64,000 nucleotides of DNA from the NCBI RefSeq assembly GCF_033807575.1, contig NC_084727.1, forward strand, positions 620,001-684,000, given 5' to 3'. The notes under the pieces are model-generated. The model was not told where the DNA came from, searched no databases, and worked only from the letters and a program-made list of their open reading frames with translations. This stretch comes from Cydia pomonella (taxonomy: Eukaryota > Arthropoda > Insecta > Lepidoptera > Tortricidae). Shown here in pieces: positions 44,760 to 56,031 of the stretch (its first letter is position 1; the number at the start of each line of letters is the position of its first letter). The position numbers and the translations under genes are program-made.

Positions 44760-47700
44760 TTAATCGTTTATTTTATCAGCCTCAGGTTTGGTGGTGATAA
44801 CTTCAAACCTAACATCTTCAGGCACAGACGCCCCCGCGTCAGCTATAGTTATTGAGTACTGGCTCTGTGGCTCTGAGTATCCGTTCTGGCACTCAAGCTG
44901 AGCATTCATTATTTGCTTCACAAACTCTTTCTGCAAGCGATTCGATGTTTGCTTTGGTAATTCCTTTAGAAGCGAAGCTATATATTTCCCGAATATATCT
45001 ATACTATCTTCTCCTTTAGATTTCTTTAAAATAACTTCGTCATCACTGTCGGAATGTTCTAGTACGTTTGGTTTTTTGTCTTTATGTTTTCTCTTTTTCG
45101 ATTTGTACTTTTTGTCGGATGACATTTGGTTTATGCTGCCGTTGAATTCGTCGAGGAATACTTCGTCGATAGCTACTGGTTCGCTCTGAAAGGAAAATAA
45201 TTACATAACGGATGCTCAAGTTGTAAAAAGAACAGATACTTACTTAAGTGACAAATAACCTTCGCAGTCTATCCAATGAACCTAATTTCATCACTTTTAA
45301 TAATAATGAATATGGTAATAGGATCTGGACCTCTTACATACCAAAAGTTCTAAACAGGTTTCCCATCGATGTTATTGAAAGCATAAATAATAAACCTAGT
45401 AATACTAAAGCTATTGTAAAAAAAGCACTGATAGATAGATAAAAATATTCAATTGTAACTCAATAACTCAAACAGGGGGGTTGCATCCCAATTAGGGTTG
45501 CCAACTATTTTTTGATGGAATATAGTATTTTCCAGAATAAGGCATTAAAAATATAGTACATTTCAAAAAAATATAGTACTTTTAGATAAAATGCTTAACA
45601 TAAGTGTAATATATGTTTAATCATACTTACTAGCACTCTGTTAAGATTAGTTATGGTAACGATTTTGGAGCAAAAATGTAAAATTGATAGATTTAGTCGT
45701 TGAAATTGTACTCCTTTTGTTACGCAATATCTAAATAACACACGGGTTTCTATTAGCACGTCTTCTCATCTTGCCTTTTAATAATGAGGTCGCAAGCGTG
45801 CGTCCCCGGTAATATGTGACGAGAAGGGACAGTTTTTAAAAATTCATCAAAAAACTATGGTAGTAAATTATACAAAATTATGTATAAGAACAGTTTTAGC
45901 AAATGTTGTAGATTGTTTAAGTATCAAAATTACGTTGAAATTAAGTCGATTTTCAGAGAAATTGTCACTTGTTTTGAAGTTAGTTCTGGAGAAAATTGAT
46001 TACGTCTAACTTTCATTCAAATAACTAAATTCAAATTTATAATAACAAAAATGTAGTTTATTAAAGTTGAAGTATAAGGATATGTGTAATACAAAATTAC
46101 CATTTTTAGCAGTCCAAACTTTACGAAATTTACAAATAAGATCAACAAAATCAGTGCTTTACGCGCGTTTACCTAAACGTCCATCAGAAAAACAATCATT
46201 ATTAATTAAATGAGACTATTTAAAAAAAAATTAAAGATAACAAGACGCGCTAATAGAAACCAGTACTTGTTATTTCTAATAGTTAACAGAAGTTGTACAA
46301 TTTCATCGACTAAATCTATGAATTTGACATTGTTGCGACTAAAATCGATAACGGCCTCTTAATTATTCCTTTTGTATAGACCACTCTCTGTTATCAAAAT
46401 CATCCTATTCCTAGACTCCAGCTAACATGCCATCAGTTAGTCATATATGTAAAACTGCTCACTCGTTATCTCATACGCCCAGTAATAATAAAGAGTAAAA
46501 AAAATCTTTTTAATAACAATATTTATTAAAAGTTTAAATTTATATTTTTTATTGAGCTTTGAGCACTTTTTAGTTATGTCAATTTTTTTATAAAATGAGA
46601 CAACGATTCAGTAAATTCATACTGCATATTTATGACAATTTAATAGCTCACTTTTTATTAAATTTATGTCAGCCCTGTTGCATTCCTCATGCCATTTTGT
46701 CTTCATACTTGAAACAATTTTATTTGATTAGAATCAAATTGATAATCGATCTTGAACAAATTAGAAGGATGTCGGAAATATAGTATTTTAGCGTACTATA
46801 TATTTTTCAACAGTATATAGTACAGAGAGCCAAAATATAGTACAATACTATATAATATAGTACGGTTGGGAACCCTAATCCCAATAGTCCATATTAACTT
46901 AAAAATATAAGATAGGTGTTTTTAAAGTACTTACAGATCGTGTCATTCATGATGACGTGCGCCTTGACTCTTATTGTCACGTTACTAAAGGTTAGATTTG
47001 ACACATCTGCGCGTCATCGTGGATGGCACGAACTATAAATAATAAAATAATATCATTGAATGGGTCTGCGAGCTGTAAGACCTCGCGAACTACATCACTC
47101 TTAGCATTTATATTAGAGAAACGAGAGTTTTTACCGCGGGGTTCACATGGGAATATGGGCGATGAATATACTTAATTCATTCCCATTCGTTCCCGCCGCA
47201 TGTATGGCGGAGGTCACGTGTGGCGAGGACAAATAGGAATACATTAGTTATATTTGTTTTTTATAAGTAAGCACGTGAGATGTGTAGGGATGAAGCTTAC
47301 CTGATCGTTGTCATCATTTTCAACCCCTTTGTGTTCACCCTCGGCCGCTTCCACCTCATACTCGTATAGTTGGTCGCCGGATGATAAAATTATGGTTTTT
47401 CTCTAAAACAAAAAAAAAAAATTCGAACAAATACAGATCTGAGCTATTATATTAGCTTTTTATATATTGCCTCTGGAAACTAGGCTATCTCACCTCTTCT
47501 CCTGGTCCGGGTAGATTTATCAACGGATGCTTCCGCATAAGATGTTTCCTCAGGTTAGAAGTGCCAGTATTGTATGACAGCAGCTTCCGACACACTAGAC
47601 AGCGCGCTGCTTTGCAGGCGGGGTCCGTTATGCGAAAATATGGCCAGATGACAGAGCGTAGGTTTGGAGAGGGGGAGTCGCAGTCGGGCCTGTGACATAC

Positions 47701-50452
47701 GTTATGTTATGGGCGAAAAAAAAGAAAAACAGTGAGTCCGTTTTGTAAAAATTAATCTAGCCCACCCTGTTGTATGAGTTATTTCCACTAAGTTACAAAG
47801 TTTTGTTACCAATAATAAAAGCTGGGAATTGTTTTCTCACCTGTTGCTATTTTTTCAAATTTTATGCCACTGGGAAAAACCGAGAAAAAAAAACTTACCA
47901 CTGGTAACAACTTGGTGGTAACTAGTGGGAATTACCCTGTTGTAGGGTTGGCGTTTCTAATAAAAGTTTTTGTTCTACAAGGGCAATTAAGCCAAATATA
48001 CCGCGTAATGGTAACACTGATAAGTTGGTAACCAATGCATAATACATTTTTAATTCCAGGTGTTTACAGTAATGGATGAGAATAAAATTCCCAACTTTTA
48101 CCATTGGTAACTAACAACTTGATGGTAACATCTGGGAATAATTTTGTATAAAAAAGGGAACTCAGTGTAAAAATATTTCCACCAAGCTGTTACCTCTGTA
48201 ACAACAGATTTTTCTTAACTGTCCCCAAAGTTACCAGGTAAAATCTTGGTGGTAGTTACTTAGTTATGCTAGGCATTTTCCGCAAATCGACAACCATTGT
48301 GCCTAATTTGCGTGAAAATGAGACAGCACTACTCTAGTTACCCCAGCCCCTCCACGAAACCTAGCAGTGTCTTGAGTTTGCTAACTGTCTCCTTTAGTGT
48401 GCACCGAGTCCCTAGGTACTTGCTGGTAACTAGTGAGGATAACCCTAAAAATGTGTACCCATACAGTACAAAACTTACTTCTTTTCCTCATCCTCCGAGA
48501 GCTCCACATCCCCAACATCAATATTATGCTTCCTCCGTAAATGCCTCAGCAGAATTGTCACGGAACTCTTATACGTCAGTGGCACTTGGCACACGGAACA
48601 TGTGGCTATTTTCTTCTCCGCATTCGTGATTTCGAAGTGTTCCTGGATGGGGCCGCATTGGAGCTTGTCTTCAGGATTACTAAAATATACAGGTGGGTAA
48701 AAATTTGCTTGATACTTGATAAAGATGGGTTTGGATACTGGTAATGGGTATATTTTTGTGAAAGAAAGAGGCAAATGGAATAAATGAAATTAATTGCGGA
48801 CAATCTTACACAAATCGACCTAGCTCCAAACTTAGCAAAGCTTGTACTACCGGTACTAGGCAACAATATACATAGAAAACACCCATGACTCGGAAACAAA
48901 TATCTGTGTTTAACACACAAATAAATGCCTTTTTCAGGACACGAACCTGGGACCATTAGTTTCAGAGGCAGGGTCACTACCCACTAGGCCAGACTGGTTG
49001 TCTAATAGTCGAAGAATGATTATAGAACTCAAAATTTGCAGTATACGGAATGTTTCATGTTGCAAAACATAAAACTTACATTAGTTTCTAATAGTCATGT
49101 TATACAGTGGCAGATTTATTTCATTTAATTAAATTTATTCAACATTAAAAAATTTACCCTGAGGTCAGAGCAGGTCCGGGCCTAAGGCCAGAGCAGATCC
49201 GGGCCTAAGGCCAGGGCATATTCGGGCCTTGGGCGGTAAGACATTAGGCGCAGCAGTCTATATGATCTCTATTTGACTACCAGCCTGGCCTAGTGGGAAG
49301 TGACCCTGCCTATGAAGCCAATGGTCCTGGGTTCAAATGTCGGTAAGGGCATTCATATGTGTGACAAGCACAGATTTAGTTCCTAACTCATGGATGTTTC
49401 CTATGTATTTAAGTATGTGTATATCATATATATTGTTGTCTGAGTACCCACAACACAAGCCTTCTTAGCCGTGGGACTTAGTGGGTGCTGAGAAAGAGGT
49501 GGCTCCTAGTTTACATAGTTACTACAGGGACTGGGGCCTAGGGCAACCAACACTGCTAATCCGCCATTCATGTTACACCTAGTACCCACAGTATGAGCCT
49601 TATTGAGCTATCAGATTATGTAGATTTGTGTAAGTTTAAACTTTGGGAACCGGACTAATCCCAATAAGGCCTAGTTTACCGTCTAGGTTCGAAGGTCTGG
49701 TACCTATGCCAATTCTAGGGATCCGTTGCCAAGAGGACCCCAGCAGAGAGAGCATGGTTCCATTTTTATCATTTGTCATAATGCCAGTCACTTTCACACT
49801 TACATACATGATAGAATGTGACAGGCATGGTGACAAATGACAAAGAGCCGACCATCTTAGCCTTATTGGCTCCCATGAGCCGTGGAAAAATGCTGGGACA
49901 GCGCGAGGAAGAGAGATCATTTTTGTCCCAGAACACCATTGTTCCATGTTGTTGCTTGTTCAATAATGTTAGAATTAAAAAAATATACTCATTGTAGCAA
50001 ATGTTTGTAAATAGATATTTTGAGGTTATAACAATGTAAACAATGCAAAACTTACACTTTATTTGCTTCATCTACTTCCGAGTCTGAATCCTTGTCATCT
50101 TCAAACATCTTCGTTTCCACGGTTCCAATATCCCCATGTTTTCTTTTCAAATGTTTCATCAAATTGGAAATAGACGATCGAAACGACATATGAGAGTCGC
50201 AAGTATTACAGGCTGCGATTCTCTTCTCATCGTCCACGAGCGTAAAATAATTCCAAGCGACACTTGTCTTACGAAGCCTTTTGTCTGCATCACCATCACT
50301 AAAAACAGCAATAACTTCAACACAAAACACGAAAACTTGAAATCATAAACATCACAAAGTATCAAAACACTAAAGTATTCAGGTATAGTATTTGTAATTG
50401 TAACAGGTATTAGTTGTGCTTTTTTCCTAGTAAATACTTACCGAGACGCCAT
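44760..50452 (-). CDS. BED-BESS protein 2: three BED zinc fingers + BESS motif, six exons, 392 aa
   Basis: Exons (minus): 50452-50442, 50298-50056, 48679-48479, 47689-47494, 47402-47301, 45185-44760. All junctions are GT/AG and all phases agree (2, 2, 2, 0, 0). BED finger 1 has WNYF at 19-22, C34, C37, H53, H58. Finger 2 has C112, C115, H131, H136 with a weaker aromatic part (QEHF). Finger 3 has WPYF at 167-170, C182, C185, H201, H206; its exon has no ATG and is easily missed. Exon 5 is acidic. Exon 6 has a basic stretch KKYKSKKRKHKDKK (~276-289) and a BESS motif (IDIFGKYIASLLKELPKQTS and following, ~312-350). BED fingers bind DNA; BESS motifs mediate oligomerisation. BEAF-32 of Drosophila has a BED finger and a C-terminal BESS, so an insulator or architectural role is a reasonable hypothesis. 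Introns carry SINEs and a hAT-like element. Confidence 0.9.
45247..45442 (+). pseudogene. Possible LINE reverse-transcriptase C-terminal remnant
   Basis: A short frame with YIPKVLNRFPIDVIES...KAIVKKALIDR resembles the end of Jockey/CR1-type RTs (P-x-L-N-x-x-P ... lysine-rich helix). Antisense in intron 5 of BED-BESS2. Weak. Confidence 0.35.
45493..46877. mobile_element. hAT-like non-autonomous element, copy B, 1385 bp, complete
   Basis: TAGGGTTGCCAAC at the left, GTTGGGAACCCTA at the right (one mismatch). ATCCCAAT is duplicated exactly at 45485-45492 and 46878-46885. Dense ATATAGTA words within ~100 bp of each end. No transposase. In intron 5 of BED-BESS2. Differs from copy A by few changes and small indels. 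Confidence 0.9.
46937..47034. repeat. MITE (GATCGTGTCATTCATGATGA ends)
   Basis: The inverse partner CGTCATCGTGGATGGCACGA is at the right. Same family as 21123 and 41276. Confidence 0.6.
48861..49003 (-). repeat. tRNA-derived SINE (family A), truncated body
   Basis: Head at the right (AGTCTGGCCTAGTGGGTAGT inverse; B-box region decayed). In intron 2 of BED-BESS2. Confidence 0.75.
49160..49250 (+). repeat. Short tandem repeat, three ~23-27-bp units
   Basis: GGTCAGAGCAGGTCCGGGCC / GCCAGAGCAGATCCGGGCC / GCCAGGGCATATTCGGGCC in succession. Confidence 0.7.
49279..49485 (+). repeat. tRNA-derived SINE (family A)
   Basis: A box TGGCCTAGTGGG, B box GGTTCAAATG, body to GTGGGACTTAGTGGG. In intron 2 of BED-BESS2, facing the SINE at 48861 head to head. 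Confidence 0.8.
49641..49922 (+). repeat. SINE family B, 5'-truncated, with an embedded MITE
   Basis: GGAACCGGACTAATCCCAAT to AACGGATCC-like words match 41700-41850, then CTCCCATGAGCCGTGG and GCGCGAGGAAGA. In between, 49750-49855 is a foldback of the GCATGGTTCCATTTTTATCA / TGACAGGCATGGTGACA type. Confidence 0.65.
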
Positions 50453-50841
50453 TTTGGTACAAGTATATTGACATAAATATCGATACGCATACGTATACTC
50501 GGAGAAACGTCAATACTTGTACGCTTTGGTCCGGATTAAGCGTTTATGTTTAAAGATAATGTAGCCATTTCGCTCGTTAAGGCGGCTGGGAGCGTTGTAA
50601 AAGTGAGATAGGTATAATTCTCAGTGTTATTGTTAGTACGTATTGGAACATTTGGAACCAGTGGAATACACTGTTTGCAACGGACATTGGTAAATAATAA
50701 AAAAGATGCAAAGTTAAATGCACTTGGTTTCTTGCTTGTGAAGTGTAGTGAAATTCAGTTTTTCACAGTAAATTATAACAATTAACTTAATGAAGCATTG
50801 CAAAAAAAGAATTGTTGCAAATAATTTGATGATAAAATTAT

Positions 50842-51103
50842 ATGAATACTAACTTTTACCCGCGACTTCGTCTGCGTGTGGGTAGCTTATTTTTATCCAG
50901 TCTGGTTTTTATTGACAACTATAAGCCTAGATTAAGTATGATGAGACGGGATTATTACCGGGTTAAAACCTATCCTATGTCCTTCCCCGGGACTCAAACT
51001 ATCTCTAAGTATGCCAAATTTCAACTAAATCGGTTCAGCGGTTTAAGCGTGAAGAGGTAACAGACAGACAGACACACTTACGCATTTATAATATTATGTA
51101 TGC
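50842..51103 (+). mobile_element. Lepidopteran Helitron-like repeat (Lep1/LHT type)
   Basis: CCGCGACTTCGTCTGCGTG ... AAATCGGTTCAGCGGTTTAA ... CAGACAGACAGACACACTTA and CGCATTTATAATATTA at the end are the hallmark words of the lepidopteran Helitron-like family often found beside microsatellites. The inverse end is seen again at 55618-55760. Confidence 0.6.
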
Positions 51104-51421
51104 TCGAGTGTTTACGCTGTTTACCTCAATTAAATATTAGAAACTTCAGAAAGATAGTGCAGTTGCGAATTGTAAAAACCATTACAGGATACAGGATGTG
51201 CAAAAATATTAAAATAAAAAATAGTAAAGACTTACCAAAGAAATTGTTGTGCTTTCAAAGAAAATAGAGCATACAATGTAGAAGTTTGTATGTAAAACTT
51301 ATTTCTATGTACCTATATTACAATTTCTGGCAACGAAAACAATTACCAGCCATACATGGAAAGTCCTTTTAAAATGAGAGCTTTGATTTTATGGCGGTTA
51401 GTTCGTGTCGTGTGACTCTTA

Positions 51422-51554
51422 GGGGCATGGCACTCTGCGTCCGATTGGCACGTCGCTCCGAAGTTTGAGCGAGACAACGCTATGCGCGTATTATAGCGAC
51501 ATCCCGCTCGTACGTCGGAGCGACGTGCGATTCGGTCGCAGTGTGCCATGCCCC
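51422..51554. repeat. Foldback MITE (GGGGCATGGCACTCTGCGTC ends)
   Basis: GGGGCATGGCACTCTGCGTC is mirrored by TCGCAGTGTGCCATGCCCC, with an inner inverse GGCACGTCGCTCCGA / TCGGAGCGACGTGC. Confidence 0.85.
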
Positions 51555-51627
51555 ATCATAAACACATTTCCAGCGGACGTTGAGTATAAATCATGTATAA
51601 GTTGTCAAGCGATTTCTGTGTTTCCAG

Positions 51628-52079
51628 TAGGGATGTCATGAATGTCGCATTCGCGAATGCGAATACGAATGACCCGGATGCGAATGTCCGAATGCGAATG
51701 CGAATACGAATGTCAGGGTTATTACACTGTTATTACATAACACATATGTCACCTTAGAACGGGATGTTATAGTGTTAAAAATGCCGACTAGCCGACTACT
51801 GGTCCAAATGCATTACTTAATTGAAAATAGTAGTAGTAGTAGAACACGACCTGCGGGGATAGCACGGTCGCATTTTTATCGCCTATCACCATGCCTGTCA
51901 CGGTCTAACAAGTAAGTGCGAAAGTGACAGACATAGTGACAGGTGATAGAAATGCAACCATGCTGCCACCGCTGCGCACATTCGCATTCGCAAAACATTC
52001 GCATGCGAATGCGAATGTATAAAAATTATGCGAAAAGTCGTATATACCAATGCGAATACGAATATCCATGATATCCCTA
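51628..52079. mobile_element. hAT-like element with CGAATG subterminal arrays and a nested MITE
   Basis: TAGGGATGTCATGAATGTC and the inverse of CATGATATCCCTA end the element; flanks GTTTCCAG and GTCTCGAG match 6 of 8. Arrays of GCGAATGCGAATACGAATG flank both sides inside. 51852-51975 is a separate foldback (ATAGCACGGTCGCATTTTTA / AAATGCAACCATGCTGCCA) related to 16205-16275 and 49750-49855. Confidence 0.65.
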
Positions 52080-52274
52080 GTCTCGAGTGCCTTACATTCC
52101 TGTTTCGGCACAAGGAGATAACAAAAGAAACCTTGCCTCCTTCAACCTTGTTTCACGGTCATGTTTTATACGCAGTTGGCGTTGATCAATAACAGAACAG
52201 GATCACAGGACTAAACTCAAGGTCAAACTAGACATCTAAACACTGTTATAAACGAGAATTGATGAGCCGAGAGT

Positions 52275-52375
52275 CCGACCAAGATAAGTTGGCAGCGATT
52301 TTGATAGCCCAGCCGGTGCAAGTGTTAAGTAAACGTCATAATTTTATAGAAGTTTGACATTTAAAATGACACGAC
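52275..52375. repeat. MITE fragment, AAGTTGGCAGCGATTTTG family
   Basis: CGACCAAGATAAGTTGGCAG CGATTTTGATAGCCC matches the left end of 15243-15393; the right end is truncated. Confidence 0.6.
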
Positions 52376-52451
52376 TGCGGAATGTTTAAACATACACAGC
52401 ACACCATGTCCATTAGTATCATGATATACTTAAGTGTGTAAATAAATAAAT

Positions 52452-52645
52452 AAATATTATAGGACATTATTACACAAATTGACTAAGTCCCACAGTAAGC
52501 TCAATAAGGCTTGTGTAGAGAGAACTTAGACAACGATATATATACTTACTATATAAATTATTTATAAATACTTAAATACATAGAAAACACCCATGACTCT
52601 GGAACAAATATCCATGCTCATCACAAGAATAAATGCCCTTATTCC
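52452..52645 (-). repeat. tRNA-derived SINE (family A), head truncated
   Basis: Body words CACAAGCCTTATTGAGC (inverse) and AGAAAACACCCATGACTC; the B-box region is lost at ~52645. Confidence 0.7.
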
Positions 52646-52654
52646 AATGGTTCC

Positions 52655-53275
52655 AACCGGTTAAGAGCAATAAAAACCGGTTTCTTCCTATGTCGGTGTT
52701 TTTGTTTACGCGGCACACCACCAGGTCGGCCGACCGTCTCGTCGCTCGCCGAATAAACCGGTTTTATTTAGGTTACAATAATACTCGTAGTTATTTGTTT
52801 TACAAAGGGGCAAATTTGTTGTTTAACCGCTCTTACTAATATTGATACCCGAGCAAGCGAAAGATCCCAAAATTGTCCCACGAGCGTAGCGAGTCGTTCG
52901 AGAAATGGAATCTTGAGCGTTGCGAGGTTAAAAAAACTTTGCCTCCGAGTAAAACACACAACATTTCACCACACCAACGCAAGGAAAATACTAAATATGA
53001 AACTAAAAACAAAACAAATAAAATCCAAGTGAACGTAATACTAAAATTATCATTCAAAAGTCAATTCTACTAGCTGACATAAAGAAACAACTCAAAATTT
53101 TCATCATAACTTTGCCACATATGTGGATTAAATACAATTTTCTCATTGGTTTCTGAACAATCAATAGCGTAGTGAAAAGTTCCTAAATCGTTCGAGGACT
53201 TATGAAAGTTCAGAGTAAAACCAAAATAAACCGGTATTTACTCCTCTTTTCAAAACCGGTTCCGAGCATTGGTAT
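52655..53275. mobile_element. Remnant of the outer hAT family (AACCGGTT type)
   Basis: AACCGGTTAAGAGCAATAAA and AACCGGTTTCTTCC match 29035-29070; GAAAGTTCAGAGTAAAACC, AAATAAACCGGTAT and AACCGGTTCCGAGC match 32235-32300. Ends partly lost. A third piece is at 56827-56985. Confidence 0.55.
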
Positions 53276-54020
53276 TGACATAGTTTGAGACCGGAGAGCA
53301 CATAGGGTATTTTTCATCAATCTTTTATACAAAGACGTGCGCAGAAGCTACTCTGGAATATAACATTACAGCTAAGCTTATCTAGTGGCGGCCTTCTTTA
53401 CATTTCGCAGGTAAAGGACACATTTACTCGCCCATCCGTCTCCACCCACTGTTACGTTACACTTATGATTACGCGAAATATTTCTGCTATTTTAATTTCA
53501 ATGTCGGCTAAAGATAACGCGCTAGAGAAGGTTGCGATCGATAAAGTATGCGAAATCGGTCAAGTACGAGTTACATTACCTACATATCGATGTCATTGAT
53601 CTGGTCTGACATATATATTATAATTTTTTTATTATAGCTATTATTAAAAAACATACCTATGTCTGTTGTATTCCTGACGAACAAAACTTCCGTGAGACAC
53701 AGTTATATATATTGAAAACGGGTCACGTTTTCTAAGTCAAATAATGCTCGACACGTTTGTCTTCATACTGAGGAGTATCGTCAGGAGCTTGCATTGGCGG
53801 CCCGGAAAAGTCGAACGTTTTTCGACTTTAAACACGTGAATGACCCGTTTTTAATATATTTAGTATGGTGAGTAAGGTTTCCAAAGTTTAAGTTGGAGAA
53901 ACGACCTTGCTCCGGACTCTTAGCACAACTTTAGTAATAAAAGAGTGTGTGCAGGTCATTTTGAACACCTCGCCAGCTTAGCAACTTCTATTACTGACTG
54001 TATTTTGCCATACTTTAATA
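53276..54020. other. No gene recognised
   Basis: No motif-bearing frame. ATGTCGGCTAAAGATAACGC at 53501 opens a short frame with a possible GTATGC donor, but nothing connects to it. Confidence 0.35.
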
Positions 54021-54025
54021 TAATA

Positions 54026-54437
54026 CCTGGGCGACCGAGCTTTGCTCGGTTATAACTGTTTATTGTAATATGGTGGTGTATGTCGTACAATAATCTTAAC
54101 TACATTTTTTTACTAAATTAAACTTGTCTAAAACAATAAAAATTAAAAAATTACTTACATATAAACTTGAAAATACAAAAAAAAGTTAATCACCGGGCGA
54201 GATTCGAACCCGTAACACTCGTTTAGCAGTCCGCGTCTTAACCCGCTGGACCAGACGGACAGCGGCAGGTAACACGAAATTAGCGACCATATTCTGCGTC
54301 GAAAGAAAAACGCATGAAAACTCGGAAACACGCGTTTTCCCAAACATAAGACTAATCTAGATCGATTATTTACCCCCAAAAACCCCCATATACCAAATTT
54401 CAGCAAAATCGTTAGAGCCGTTTCCGAGATCCCGGAA

Positions 54438-54468
<31 letters not shown>

Positions 54469-54496
54469 CAAGAATTGCTCGTTTAAAGGTATAAGA
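54026..54496 (-). mobile_element. Helitron-like element, copy 3
   Basis: Same ends and tRNA-Ser-like segment (54193-54262) as at 10445 and 12824, with a (TA)n expansion at 54440-54470. Confidence 0.65.
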
Positions 54497-54757
54497 TAAA
54501 CATAACTCAACTTACTAAACGTGTTTATCCAACGTTTATATATCGAAAAAGGCATTTATCTCTCGTTTGCGAGGCAATTCCATTTATAAACATTACCTAA
54601 GCTGAATAATAACTTATTTATACAAGTAGCTATTTATAAATTTGGCAGGCGGAGAAAGCGGCAAACCTTTATTTGGCCGGGATCTGCGTTCGTGGAATAA
54701 GCAAGCGGTTTCACGGAGCTATATTCGGAGAGATTCAATATCCCCGTATAATGTAAG

Positions 54758-55554
54758 TACTATCGTCAACCGGGGTCAATAGGGACAAAACTTTAAATGT
54801 GATTTATCTGACAATTGTATCATACAATATCTACTATTATTTTCAATTGAATGACAAAACGGTCAAAATTATTTTGGTTGTCTTTGTTTCTGAACACTCT
54901 GTCACGCTTTTATTTCCGTCTTCTATCAAATAAATAAAAAAAATCGAGTGCTATCTTATGTTTTTCCAGCGGTAGATTATATTTTACGTGAGAAATTTTA
55001 AAAATTAAATTTCATCTCATACAAAAAGCTTTTGGTGACAAAAAAAATGAAATGAAAGCATTTATTTCGGACAAAAACATCCATATTATGTGTGTTAGTA
55101 GAAAGTATAATTGCAATTTGGAATGGCATGCAGAGACATCCAGTGAATAAGGATAGGGCTGTCCATCCTCTCAGCAATCACCTTCAGGAGAGTGTTGGTA
55201 CTGCCCCGAACACGCTCGCTCAGGGACGCCGCCCGCTTCCGCATCACGGCTTGGAAACCGTCGGTTCTCCATGCGGCGAACATCCCTGACGCGCTGCAGC
55301 GCCAGGGCAGCCCCAACAACCCCCTGAAGGCGTTATTGTACTGGACGCGCAGAGCACTGTAGGCTTTTTTAGTGTAGTCACTCCACAGGTTGCACGTGTA
55401 TAGGGTTTGACAATAGGTTTAGGGGTGACAAAGACAACAAAAAGAAATTTTTACCCATTATTTTATGTATTTTTTAAGAAATTGTCAGGTAAATCACATT
55501 TTAAGTGTTATCTCTATTCACCCCAGCCGTCCCTATTCACCCCGGTTGACGGTA
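54758..55554. mobile_element. TIR element (GTCAACCGGGGTCAATAGGG ends) carrying a LINE fragment
   Basis: GTCAACCGGGGTCAATAGGG and AATGTGATTTATCTGACAAT at the left are mirrored by ATTGTCAGGTAAATCACATT and CCTATTCACCCCGGTTGAC at the right. TA-like flanks. No transposase. The interior holds an antisense LINE end. Confidence 0.7.
55092..55430 (-). pseudogene. LINE C-terminal fragment
   Basis: The minus frame encodes GLPWRCSASGMFAAWRTDGF QAVMRKRAASLSERVRGSTN and similar, the same C-terminal domain as at 58560-58798 and 62248-62490. Truncated at both ends within the TIR element. Confidence 0.75.
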
Positions 55555-55617
55555 CTGTAGCGTAGATATACAAGAGTATCTTGTAGAGGTACTAGAATGA
55601 TTGGTTCTGGATCGAAT

Positions 55618-55760
55618 AGTTACTAATATTATAGATTAATGCGAAAGTAACTCTGTCTATCTGTTTGTGACCTTCACGCTTAAAACACTGAACCGATTAC
55701 GATGAAATTTAGTATGGAGATAGTTCGAGGCCCGGGGAGGACATAGTTTTCAATCATTGA
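55618..55760 (-). mobile_element. Lepidopteran Helitron-like repeat, end fragment
   Basis: TACTAATATTATAGATTAATGCGAAAGT start and ACGCTTAAAACACTGAACCG are the inverse-oriented counterpart of 50842-51103. Confidence 0.55.
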
Positions 55761-55766
55761 CATATA

Positions 55767-55999
55767 TCTAAGGGCGGGCCTTACGGGCAATAAGAATGGT
55801 GCTAGTTTAGTGGTGTGATGGTGTAACTCACGAATTCGAGCCAAACGTGTAGTCTAACGCAACTAGTTACGGCCAATCGCGCGCGTGACGCGAACTCATC
55901 AACCAATCGCATTGTGGCGTTAAACGATTGGCTCGAATTCGTGTACGTGACACCGCTGTACTGGCCCAATTCTTATTGCCCGAAAGGCCCGTCCTTAGA
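55767..55999. repeat. Foldback MITE (TCTAAGGGCGGGCCTTACGG ends), 233 bp
   Basis: ~33-bp inverse ends (TCTAAGGGCGGGCC...GCAATAAGAATGG / CCAATTCTTATTGC...GGCCCGTCCTTAGA) and inner inverse CGAATTCGAGCCAA / TTGGCTCGAATTCG. Confidence 0.85.
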
Positions 56000-56031
56000 T
56001 ATTAAGTATATGTCAATGTTCTCAATATTAT

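Noticed and set aside
53501..53600. ATG frame MSAKDNALEKVAIDK with a GTATGC donor, a possible first exon
   Set aside because: No downstream exon or domain found; too short to support.
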